Assembly: GCA_023525975.1 (NCBI GenBank)
Contig: CM042023.1
Coordinates: forward strand, 14,024,501-14,088,500
Direction of reading: 5' to 3'
Origin: Smallanthus sonchifolius
Lineage: Eukaryota > Streptophyta > Magnoliopsida > Asterales > Asteraceae
DNA: 64,000 nucleotides
Notes under the pieces: generated by a model
What the model saw: only the letters and a program-made list of their open reading frames with translations
Told to the model about the DNA's origin: nothing
Database searches by the model: none
Made by a program: the position numbers and the translations under genes
In this document: positions 35,692 to 47,300 of the stretch, one piece after another
Layout: each line of letters begins with the position of its first letter
Position numbering within the stretch: the first letter of the stretch is position 1

Positions 35692-36002
35692 ATGGCAGCA
35701 GCCACTGATCTCCGACGCCCTCTAATCCTCTCAATCGCCGGCAACGTCCTTACACACACAGCTTATGCGATGACAACTCCCCCTACCAACATGTCCTCAC
35801 CATCAACGACCATCCAAATCAATATTCAACTCGTCCTCCCGTTGATTTTGCAAGAACAAAAGAAAACCCTTTTGGGGTTCTTGGGTCCGATGGATTTGAA
35901 GCTTCGGTGTTCACCACGGTGGATCCGTTTAGGAATCAAACACCCAAGATTGCAGTAGTTTATGAGTGGGTTAAGATGGTGGTGTTCTTGCAGAGAGAGT
36001 GA
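35692..36002 (+). pseudogene. Captured 5' fragment of an LPEAT2-like acyltransferase gene
   Basis: The fragment starts MAAATDLRRPLI. After a frameshift within the first 20 codons it reads ENPFGVLGSDG, then TTVDPFRNQTP and VYEWVKMVV before a stop. The TTVDPFRN-x-TP block and its surroundings resemble the N-terminal, pre-catalytic region of plant lysophosphatidylethanolamine acyltransferase 2 (PlsC family). No acyltransferase motif is included. It lies inside the outer Mutator-like element, between copy B and the right inverted repeat, as expected for a Pack-MULE capture. The identification is from memory of the family. Confidence 0.6.
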
Positions 36003-36289
36003 AAGGAATAATGGGGTGGCCTATCATTTGTTGGAGGGTTTTATGAAGAATATGAGGTGAGAAATTACACAGATAGTCCTGTAATGGGTAAAAAGATCAT
36101 TATACTCTCATGTGTAATGTACATATTTATATTTAACAGAAAAACTTAACATCAGTTAGTGTAAATGACATATGGTGTATAAAAGTATGTAAGAAAATGA
36201 CATGTGGTCTACTTATTGAAGTCAAAGGATACATAGTGTAATTTATAGTATAAATAAATGACAATCTGTGTAATTTACTCAATAGTTTA

Positions 36290-38300
36290 AAAAACATGTT
36301 ACATTAAAAAAAAATCTAAACTTTTATTTTCAACTAAAAAACAAAATAAATAAAAAATTATTAAATGTTAGGATTTTGTACATGTGCCAACTAAAATGGT
36401 GGATTATGTAAATTGATAACTTTAAGAAAGGGGTACGACAAATAAAAATGAATAGAAATGATTAATAGAAAAGAGTACGTGTAGCATAACCCTTTTCAAA
36501 TTGCATTAATAACAATAAATCTAAATAAAATCATAATCGAAGTTAAATAACATCATGTGAAAAAGAATCATGAACAGAAATTGAAATATGTACAAAAACT
36601 TATTTACAAACCATTACATTTCCTAAAAAAAATTGAAAATACATTTTCATTTAAGCATACACAATTTTCAACTTTGTGTTTTAGTTTGATAAATTATAAA
36701 GTAACACACCAAAATAGTTGTTTTTAGAATTATTTAATATATACTAGCTAAATATTACACGCCACAATATACTTAACTCCTCCCCCAAGCTATCTAAAAG
36801 CCGAAAACATGAGAAACCATAATGCATGCTCACATGGGAGTACTGCCAAGTGCCATCTCATCCGTTGATCATATCCAAATTTTGGCCTCTACGTGTTAGA
36901 CAATAATCCAACGGCTAACACCTCGCTTGTCCATCTAACAAAACACGCAATGTAACAATAGATTATCCTAGCCCAAAGCAAATTCCAGAACAGAGTCGTG
37001 CCACATTGGACAAGCACCAAAGCGGCTTCAAACTCCATTTTATATTTTTATCTAAGCAAAATAAAAGATGTCACAGTATAGCCCATGCACTATGCTAATA
37101 TGACAATTTTGACCCATGTATTATTATTTATCATTTACAAGTCTTACATGCTCTTTTTTTCGCATACTAACAAGTAACAAAAATGACTTGGATTCGGTTG
37201 ATCCCATTCTTTTTTTAGTCCTACGCTTGTTTTTAAAATATTGTCTGTATAATTTGGTTTTATCATAAAATAGGAGCATAGTTATCTAACTATTTCATGT
37301 TGGTAATTATACTTTGATATTTCATAATTTTAGTGATAAAACCTATATATAACAACTTGCTTTCTTAAATGTTTCACATTATTCATTAATAACCGACGAA
37401 CTATGAAAGTAGTATATTATCCATTAATTACTATTGCGAAACACTAAACTAAACATATTTGTTATCCCGTGACACTATTATAGTGATTATTTATCAGCAT
37501 AGATTGTATGATGTTTAAAATTCATCACCTTATTCTTAAAATATGTATATGGATTGAGTCATTTTTGTTGTATAATTCACATTAAGGTCATCAATGAGAG
37601 CAATGTTGAATTAGTGAACCTTAACACTTGCTTCATGGTTGTTGACTTGTTCCACATACAATAAATGAATATTCTACATAACTCACATATAACTTTTACA
37701 TGTATACACGATGAGGGTACTATGAATACATGAAAATCGTTTGTAGACGTGCTCATCAAACCACAACTAATTTTTTGTGGTAGATTAAAGTAAATTTTGA
37801 TAAACCGTGTAACTAATCTTCATAACTTTTACTCACATATCTAAAACTTAATTGCTTCACAAATACCATATTTTGTTTGAAGTAAATCAACTAATTATCT
37901 TCGTCTTCAAGATTTCCAGACATTATAAAATGACCGATAACAATACATGTAATTTATATTATTATATCCTCTACCCTTCATCATTTGCCATTCATGATCA
38001 TATTCATAGCTAGATGAAGATTATATGAAATTGATTGTAAGAAGTTAACAATTAATAATAAGTTCAATGAATGTCTTGTTTTTAAGTGGTTATATAAAAG
38101 GGTAAAATGAGTACTATGATAGAAGTATAAGGGCCCAAATAGCAATATTTCCAAATACCATCCCCTATATTCACCCCACACGGAAAAACCATCTTCTCCT
38201 TTTGATTTACTCCCGATCCTCTGCAATACATATAAATACACACCAACAGATTCTTCGTATCCTCTTCGGAAGTGAACCAGTTGGCTTTCAAATTTCTTCA
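36290..38300. other. Intergenic region upstream of the UBX gene
   Basis: No gene is supported. The last 150 bases would contain the promoter and leader of the UBX-domain gene, but I saw no convincing core element. Confidence 0.5.
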
Positions 38301-41300
38301 ATGGCGACACCTGATCGAGAATCAATCGATACATTCATCAGTATCACGGGTTCGTCTGAACTTGTTGCCATCCAGAGACTCACGGTAATTTCACCAATGT
38401 TTTACCTCAATCACATCACGAATCATGATTTACTCGTTATTTTTGATTGTTAATCTCGTTTCGTTGATCAATTTCAGTATTTATGATCGATGTTAATTTG
38501 CGCTCTTTGTTTAAAGTTCAGAATCTGATTGGAACCTAGGGTTTTTAAGCTATTTTCCGTACATTTTAAATCTCAATTTGATGTTTTCAGAAAGTTATTT
38601 GATATGGAGTCTGTAATTTTGGAATATAGAATTGATGTGGAGTTTGTTGCAAAGTTAATCCTGTTGACTATTGGTAACAACTGATCTGAAATTTTGAATT
38701 TGTTGACTTTTTGGATCTTCATGCTTGGTTGTTCTTCAGGAATTATCGAATAAAAATGCCAAATAACTTTACAGTTTGCTGGATTGCAGCAATTTTGGAT
38801 ACTATATGACCATTGTGTTTGACACTTTTGGTCAACTGCACTTTCTTTCTTTGGCATTTTCTGAAGAAAGATGGCCTAGATGAAATGATTAGCCAAGTAA
38901 AATAGTTTGATTTTTGAATTTGATGTATGATTAATCCAACAGTCCAACCTTCAGAGTAGGCTAGTAAAATAGTTTGATTTTTGAATTTGATGTATGATTA
39001 ATCCAGCTTTAGCTATGTAATTTTTTAAATTGATTTATCGCGGTTTTAGTTAGTTCTTGACACAAATCACGGTGGCCTTATCAAAAATATAAGATACAGG
39101 GAACTACAAAAGATGAAAATTGTTTCATTGGGTGTGAAGCCTTGTCTCATCAAAGTTGAATGCTCAACATGTGTTCTCTCCATAAATCAGTTTTGTAAAC
39201 TGATATATATTTTATTACTAGTAACCAAATATTTAATACATTAATTGAGTTTTTTGCAAGTTGATTTCTGTTTTCAGTTGATATCGTTTTGCTGCCTGGC
39301 GCTAAACATATTTTTTCTTTATGATTATCAGGAGCATGGTGGTGGTCTCAACGAAGCTGTTAATTCTTATTTTACTGAAGGAGATAGGAACATGTTAGTT
39401 TCCTTTAAGATGCAAATTATGTTAAATTAGATAATAAACCTTTTTTTTTGTTAATTTCTTTTTGACACATTGATTTCCTTTTCTCAGCAGACATGAAACA
39501 AGTGTTGCTGCTCCACATGAGGATTTCATGGACATAGATGAGACACACAGAGGATTTCATGAATCTCATTACCCTGAAACTGCTTCCAGAGTTGATCATG
39601 TCACCAACACTTTGCCAGAAATTGTCCCTGGAACTCACGTGACCCGTGGTATTGATGATGATGATGTGTTGGGTGGTGTTTCACATGACACACAAGCGAA
39701 TCCAAGTGCTCCTGGAATTAGTAATTTACCCGACTATGGCATAGAAGAGGAAATGATCCAAGCTGCAATCGAGGCTTCCAAACGCGAGGCTGAAACCGGT
39801 CGACCAGACATGGTAATTTTTTATGTGGGTTGAAATGGGTCGGTTCAGGTTGCCTTGAAACACCTTTTTGTCTAAAACTTATGGTTTTTTTAACAAATAG
39901 CTAGTGTGTCAAATATGATTAAAAGAACTATATTATTTAAATAATGACAATTTTTTGAATAGAATGATTTAGCAGATTTTTTGCCTTAAGGTTATGGTTT
40001 GGGCGACTTTCGACCCATTTGACCTCCTTTTCTTTAACCATTTGACCTATTATCGATAAAACATAAACCAAATTGACTCACTCTTAAGTAAATCAATCGA
40101 AATTGCCACCTCTGATTAAGCCATAAACCTCATTTTATCTTCTCTACTGTTGATGATTCTCCAGTTAGCCGAGCAGGAGAAGGCCTTTGGTGAACTAGAA
40201 TCTGAAGCAGGACCATCAGAAACACGAGCTTCTAAGTTGGCCCAGGTTGAAGAAGTCGGGACACTGGCGTCATCAAATGGAAGGTAAAGAATGATTTACC
40301 ATTTTGTTTTTATTTTGTTATTATTTCGTTAAACAATTAAAACAAGTTACAAGGAACCATAGGTTGGGCATTGGTAGCTCATCTATCCAGGATGAAGCCG
40401 AAGATGCAGACGAGCAACCTCTAGTTAGGCATAGGAGTAGACGCGTGAACTTGAGCTCGCCATCAGGTCCCACACAACAGCAAAATGTGAATCATCCTGA
40501 TGAAGTATTCCTTGTCTTCTCTAATTTCTTACTATAAGGTTGTGTTTGGTATGTGGGAATGGAATGAACATTCTCATGGAATAAAAAAAAACATTTTTGT
40601 TAACCACTTAGGAATGGAATGCACCATTCCTTCCATTTTAAGGATATTAATTCTTTGGGGGAGGGATGTTTTCTTTTTCTGATTCTCTCATGGAATGGAA
40701 TGAAAGTTTACAATCAAGTCTATTTTGTTTCTTAAAAAGATCATAGTAATATTAATGCATAAATTTTTTTTAACTAAAATATCGTGTACATTTAAAATTA
40801 ACTAAACAATATTTTTTTTATTGTAATCTAATTTGAGCAAACATATATATCTTGATGTATATATAACATGAAAAAATGATATTAAACTAAACTATAAATA
40901 TAAAATAAATTGATAAAGTCCACCTCTGAAGGTGTATTCCAGAAAGAAGAATCGGGTCACAGCTGTCAAAGAGGGACAACTAAATTCTATTTTCGGTAAT
41001 TGGTTGAATCCACTCGGTCAAATCAATTAGTGGAATTACTCAATCAATTTAATTAATGACCATCCAGGAAACCAGTTTTTTACTTGATTAATATAAATAG
41101 GGTTGCTAATAACCCTAATATATGAAGATTTAGATGATTATTGATTATAATTGCTACATATCCTACAATAGTTGAATATAAAATATTTCTAAAACTTTCT
41201 ACTAGTGTATCGCTAAACGTGAAATAGCGCCCGCTATTTACCGCTATTCGCTACGTAGCGTATAGGTGGCTTGTCGCTATTTACTGCTATTCGCTATTGA

Positions 41301-44300
41301 CGAGACCCTCGTGGATGGCTGCTGAAAGCTGAAAAATATTTCAGGTATTATCAATATACCTGATGATGAGAAGGTGATGCCCTGGATCTCTTTTCTTGGC
41401 TCTCTAATGACCAAGCTGTCGCTTTTTGGGAAGAGTTGGTTCAAGCGTTTACCACAAATTTTGGTCCGGCAGAGTTCCAAAACCCAGATGAGTTCCTTTG
41501 TAATATCAAACAGATCGGGACAGTCCAAGAATATCGGCAGGAGTTTGCTAAGAGATCTTCTCGGGTTTCAAATTGCCCCGATCATTGTTTCTTAGGAGTA
41601 TTCCTAAATGGACTTAAAGATGAATTGAAGGCCGGTGTAAGGATTCACAAGCCACGTACGGTGTATAATGCCATGAGTTTAGCCTTGGAGTTTGAATCTA
41701 AACTCTCCTGTTACAGGCCTGGAAAAAAATACCCCGTGGACCTCAAATTCAAAAACCCCCCCGCCGGATTCCAAACCAACACCATTCACCCCAGCCCCAA
41801 CATCAACCCAACCAAAAAATGCCCCCTGAATATCCGAGGCAAAAAAACAAAACCGATTCTTAAAAGTGGAATGCTTCCGATGCGGCGATAAATACGGACC
41901 GGGCCATCGTTGCAAAACCGGTACACTTAAGTTGTTAGCAGCAGAGGAGGATTTGGGTGAATCTCCCATGACAGAATTACCTAATTCCGATTCTGACAAA
42001 GAAGAAACTGCTGAAATCAGTTTACACGCGATCTTAGGGAAACCGCACCCTACCACGATGAAGGTCAAAGGTATGCTTCATTCTGCTGAAGTTTTAATCT
42101 TAATTGATGGTGGTTCTACCCACAATTTCATTTCGGATGTCTTGGTAAGTGAACTTAAGCTGGCATCTCAACCGGTGTCACCTTTTGGTGTTCAAATTGG
42201 TAACGGGGACGTTATTCGATGCTGCCATATTTGCAAAAATCTTCTTGTACAGGTCAATGAACTCAAGATCACTCAAGACTTCCATCCCTTTTCTCTTGGG
42301 GGGGCTGACCTATTGTTGGGTATCGAATGGTTAGCCACACTAAATACGGTTCAAGCTAATTGGAAGGAGATGTTCATGATTTTTACAATAAATGGGAAGC
42401 AATACAAGTTACAAGGAGTTGCATCCGTGCCCCAAAAATCATCTAGTTTTCAACACCTAGCCATTGACCCCGAAATTCTACTCTGCATACCAGTCCCATT
42501 ACAACCTGTTGTCACCCAATACACCACTGTTTTTGAAGAACCTCAGGACCTACCACCGGTTAGATCACAAGACCACTCAATCCCGCTTTTACCCAACTCC
42601 ACCCCACCTAACATCCGCCCCTACCATTACCCCCATTCCCAAAAAACTGAGATAGAAAAACAAGTGGAACAGTTGATGACCGCCGATTTTATACGACCGA
42701 GCACCAAGCACCAGTCCTTTCTCAAGCCCTGTCTTATTAGTAAAGAAGAAGGACAATACGTGGCGAATGTGCATCGATTATCGGGCCCTTAACAAGATAA
42801 CTATAGCCGATAAATACCCTATACCTAACATTGACGAGCTCCTCGATGAATTGTATGGTGCCACGGTATTTTCAAAACTCGATTTGCGTTCGGGCTATTA
42901 TCAAATCAGAGTGACAGCCCAGGATATTGAAAAAACAGCTTTTCGTACCCACTCGGGTCATTACGAATTCAAGGTTATGCCTTTTGGCTTAACCAATGCT
43001 CCTTCCACGTTTTCAGGCTATCATGAACGATCTTTTTCGACCTTACTTACGACGTTTTATACTTGTGTTTTTTGATGATATTTTAATTTACAGCCCAAGT
43101 ATGGAACAACACAAGTCTCATCTAGAACAAGCCTTGAAGTTACTTCATGACAATCGGTTCTTTGCCAAATTATCGAAATGTTGTTTTGGGCAAGGACAAG
43201 TGGTGTTCCTTGGTCATGTAATTAGCTCGGAAGGAGTTAGTGTGGAGGAAGAAAAAATTTCAGCTGTTAAATCCTGGTTCATACCCTCAACAGTAAAAGA
43301 GGTTAGAGGTTTCCTCTGGTTAACCGGGTATTATAGGCGCTTTGTCCGTAATTATGGACTTATAGCCCGACCCTTTACTGCTTTGACCAAGAAAGATGGT
43401 TTTATATGGTCGGAGGCAGCCCTTAAAGCCTTTAATAACTTGAAACAAGCGCTACTGTCTACCCCAGTTTTGAGGTTACCCCGATTTCTCGAAATCCTTT
43501 GTTATAGAGTGTGATGCATCATCGGAGGGAGTGGGAGCATATTTATCACAGGAGGACCACCCGGTGGCCTACTTCAGTAAAGGATTTTCCCCATCTAACC
43601 GATTTAAATCGGCTTACGATAGGGAGCTGTTGGCATTGGTCCTAGCAGTACAAAAATGGAGCCATTACTTGCTTGGCCGACACTTTCTCATTCGTACCGA
43701 CCATTATACCTTAAAGTTTCTGTTAGAACAGCGCATCACCACTGCTGAGCAGCAAAGGCTGCTATTAAAACTCATGCCTTATGATTTTTCGATTATTCAT
43801 AAGGCTGGAAAGGAGAACAAGGGGGTAGATGCATTGTCTCGCCGACCCCATTCAGGAGAATTATTGACACTAATTGTCCCCTATTGTGTCGAAGTGGATG
43901 ATAACAAGGCAGGTTTGCAAACTGATTCTTTTACAAGCAATATGATCAAGAAGTTGCAAGAGGACCCTGCCTCCGTCCCTGATTTCTCGCTGGTAGATCA
44001 GCTTTTGTTTCATCATGGGCGTTTGGTAATACCGGAGGTGGCCTCTCTCAGGCTTAAACTGTTACAAGACGCACATGATACCCCAATCGGTGGTCATGGG
44101 GGATTTTTAAAGACGTACAAACGACTCTCTTCTCGATATTATTGGCTAAAGATGAAACATGATGTCAGGAATTTTGTCCAGCATTGTGTGGTATGCTAGC
44201 AACAAAAGTACCAAACTTTGGCTCCCGCGGGGTTACTTCAGCCCTTACCCATTCCCAATCAGATTTGGGAGGATATCTCTATGGACTTTATCGTGGGTTT

Positions 44301-47300
44301 ACCCCCTCAAGCCGTTTTGATACTATTTTAGTCGTGGTGGATCGTCTGAGCAAATATGCTCACTTCATCTGTTTGTCTCATCCTTGGTTTTAAATTGCGC
44401 GCATTATGCGCGCATAATGCGTTTTGCGACGTTGCGATGGGGTTAGCGCATCGCTGCACATGATGGGTAGCGATTACATGATGCGTGAATATTGCGCCGT
44501 TTCTCGCATTATGCGTTGTTCGCATAATGCGCTCTGATGCGCGCAACTATGATTTTTTGGGTTTTTTGGCAGATTTTTGGGGTTTTTGAAATTCTATCTT
44601 CTTATTGTAGGTTCTTCCTTGGCTTATTCAACATTTTTTTTTCTTGGAAATACTTTAGTATGCTTTTTTTGTGCTTTTGGAAGTATTTTAGCATGCCTCA
44701 TTTGGACAAAAAAAAATGAAATTCTATCTTCTTATTCTATGACTTTTTTTTTGTTTAAGTATGTTTTTACAACTTGTTATGTATAAATAATATTTTTGTA
44801 CTTTTTAATAAAGAGCGCATCGCATACGTGATGCGCTCGCATCACGCAAAACGCATCGCGCATCGGATTTTGGGACCAAACGCATCGGAGCGCATCGCAC
44901 AATTTAAAACCAAGGTCTCATCCATTCACGGCCAAAGGAGTAGTTGCTGTTTTTTGTAAGGAAATAATCAGGCTGCATGGGTTTCCCCGTTCCATCGTTT
45001 CTGATCGAGATGTAGTTTTCCTTAGCAACTTTTGGCAAGAATTGTTCCGATTAAGCCAAACTAAATTAAAGCCGAGTACAAGTTACCACCCCCAAACGGA
45101 TGGACAAACCGAAGTATTAAACCGTTGTCTAGAAGCCTACCTACGTTGCTTTGCTAGTGAGAAACCAAACAGATGGAGTATGTACTTATCCTGGGCTGAA
45201 TACTCATACAACACTGGGTATCACACGGCCACCAACACCACTCCATTTTCTGTTGTTTATGGCAGGGAACCTCCGTCCTTGTTTCCCTATGTCTCAGGAG
45301 AGACTAAAAACGCGGAACTGGAACAACAATTAATTGATCGGGATGACATGTTAAAACTTCTTCGTCAAAACCTCCAAAAGGCCCAAGACCGAATGCAAAA
45401 CCAAGCAAATTTGAAGCGACGAGAATTAACATTTCAGGTTGGTGATTACGTCTTTTTGAAAATTCAACCTTATCGCCAGAAGCTGTCCCCAAGGTTTTTT
45501 GGACCGTATCGTATTAAACGAACAATTGGTCCAGTAGCCTATGAGTTGGAATTACCACCCGAAGCTAGAATCCATCCGGTTTTCCACATCTCAATGCTTA
45601 AACCTGCCCATGGTTCTTTTTCCTCTGTTCAAACTCCTCCATTGCCCCTCACCAAAGACTGGGAAGTTGATTTGCAACCGAGCTCGATCATCGCTCATCG
45701 TTGGGCTGATGAAGCTGGTCATCCCATCCTGGAACTGTTAATTTCATAGTGTAATCGCCCGATAGAAGAATCTACATGGGAAACTTATGATCTAGTGGCT
45801 GAGCAATTTCCTGCATTCCGCCTTGAGGACAAGGCGTTTTACCGGGAGGGCAGTAATGATAAAGGTCCACCTCTGAAGGTGAAGGTGTATTCCAGAAAGA
45901 AGAATCGGGTCACAGCTGTCAAAGAGGGACAGCTAAATTCTATTTTCGGTAATTGGTTGAGTCCACTCGGTCAAATCAATTAGTGGAATTACTCGATCAA
46001 TTTAATTAATGACCATCCAGGAAATTAGGGTGTAGATTACTACACTTAATTTGAGGAATATGCTAGTTTAAATATGAGGCTAGTCTTTCATCATTTTCAT
46101 TGAAGTTGTTTTGTTTATCTTGTTCTTGTAATCGGAGACCTTGCCCCTCTCGAATCAGGCCACTATTATTTTGTTTTCTAATAAAGTCTAGCCTATTTTA
46201 TCCCAGTCAATTCTGTTCTTATCATAAATATACATCTTTCTCAAAACATGTCATGTTTAATGACAATTTCCATTCCCCATTCTAACCAAACATGCTAATG
46301 GAATCCATTCCATGGCTCATTTCATTTCATATATTACTTCTTATTTTATTTGTTGATTGTTTATGAAAAAAGTGGGGAGGTATTTCATCTGAAGAACACG
46401 ATGAAGCGGTCATGCTTGAGGCTGCAATGTTTGGTGGAGTTCCTGAAGGGGCTGGATATCGTGGACCATATACGCGAAGTCGTTATATGCGAAATGGTTT
46501 TGGTAGAACTAATGGGCCCTACACTAGATCGGCCCCTCGTTCTCCATCTCCCACTCTTACTGCTCAAAGATTGATAAGGGAGCAACAGGTAAACCCTAAA
46601 GTTACTAATTAACACCACTTTCTCCCAAAACAAAACCATATGATTTCTAACCATTTTTTCAGAATGATGAATATCTTGCATCATTGCAAGCTGACAGAGA
46701 AAAAGAGTTACTAGAGCAGGCAGCCAGAGAAGCTGCTATGGAGGAAGAACAGAGAAAATTGGAACAAGAACAGGTAGTGTAATTTTCAAGATTTCAGTAT
46801 AATTTTCAAGATTTCAGTATAATTTTCAAATTTTTTTTGGTTTCTTGCCATTGTTTCAAGATTTCCGTATAATTTTCAAGATTTTCTGGGTTTCTTTTTG
46901 CAGGAAATCGAGAGGCAGTTAGCAGCCAAAGAAACTTCACTTCCTCAGGAACCTGCATCTGGTGATGACAATGCAATCACTCTTCTCGTGCGGATGCCAG
47001 ATGGAGGCCGTCGTGGTCGACGATTTATGAAAACTGATAAATTACAGGTACCGTTTCTGCAGCACTGATGACATGGATTTCCCTTAAATTAATTATTTTT
47101 TCCTTTATTTTGTGCAGCATCTGTTTGACTTCATTGATGTTGGCAGAGTGGTCAAACCTAGCACATACAGATTGGTAATCAGTCATCTGTTATTTTAGTC
47201 CCTTTCAAATGTTCATTTATTCAATTTTTATAACCGTTTTAAAAATAGTCAGTAACGATATTAAATGTAATCGTTTGACACAGGTGAGACCATACCCTCG

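Larger units (their letters stand above)
28444..36280. mobile_element. Outer non-autonomous Mutator-like element carrying captured gene DNA (Pack-MULE)
   Basis: A perfect 9-bp target duplication AATAGTTTA lies at 28435-28443 and 36281-36289. The ends are inverted: GAGTAAATTACACAGAT on the left and ATCTGTGTAATTTACTC on the right, and the inverted homology continues inward for roughly 200 bases with landmarks such as CACTAACTGATGTTAAG. Copy B (6605 bp) has inserted into it; without that, the element is about 1230 bp. Its interior holds a captured gene fragment at 35692-36002. Confidence 0.85.
40916..46205 (+). mobile_element. Decayed Ty3/gypsy chromovirus-like retrotransposon in UBX gene intron 5
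   Basis: Gag, zinc knuckle, protease, reverse transcriptase, RNase H, integrase and a chromodomain-like C-terminus occur in gypsy order on the + strand, the same strand as the host gene. The right end holds an LTR-like stretch with AATAAAG near 46180. The left end begins with a 155-bp direct repeat of the 3' end of pol rather than a recognisable 5' LTR. No complete LTR pair or primer-binding site was found, so the outer boundaries are approximate. Several frameshifts, stops and a nested insertion show it is inactive. Confidence 0.8.

Noticed and set aside
40916..41071. 5' LTR of the gypsy element
   Set aside because: The sequence matches the coding end of pol and its stop codon, and similarity ends before the LTR-like 3' stretch.
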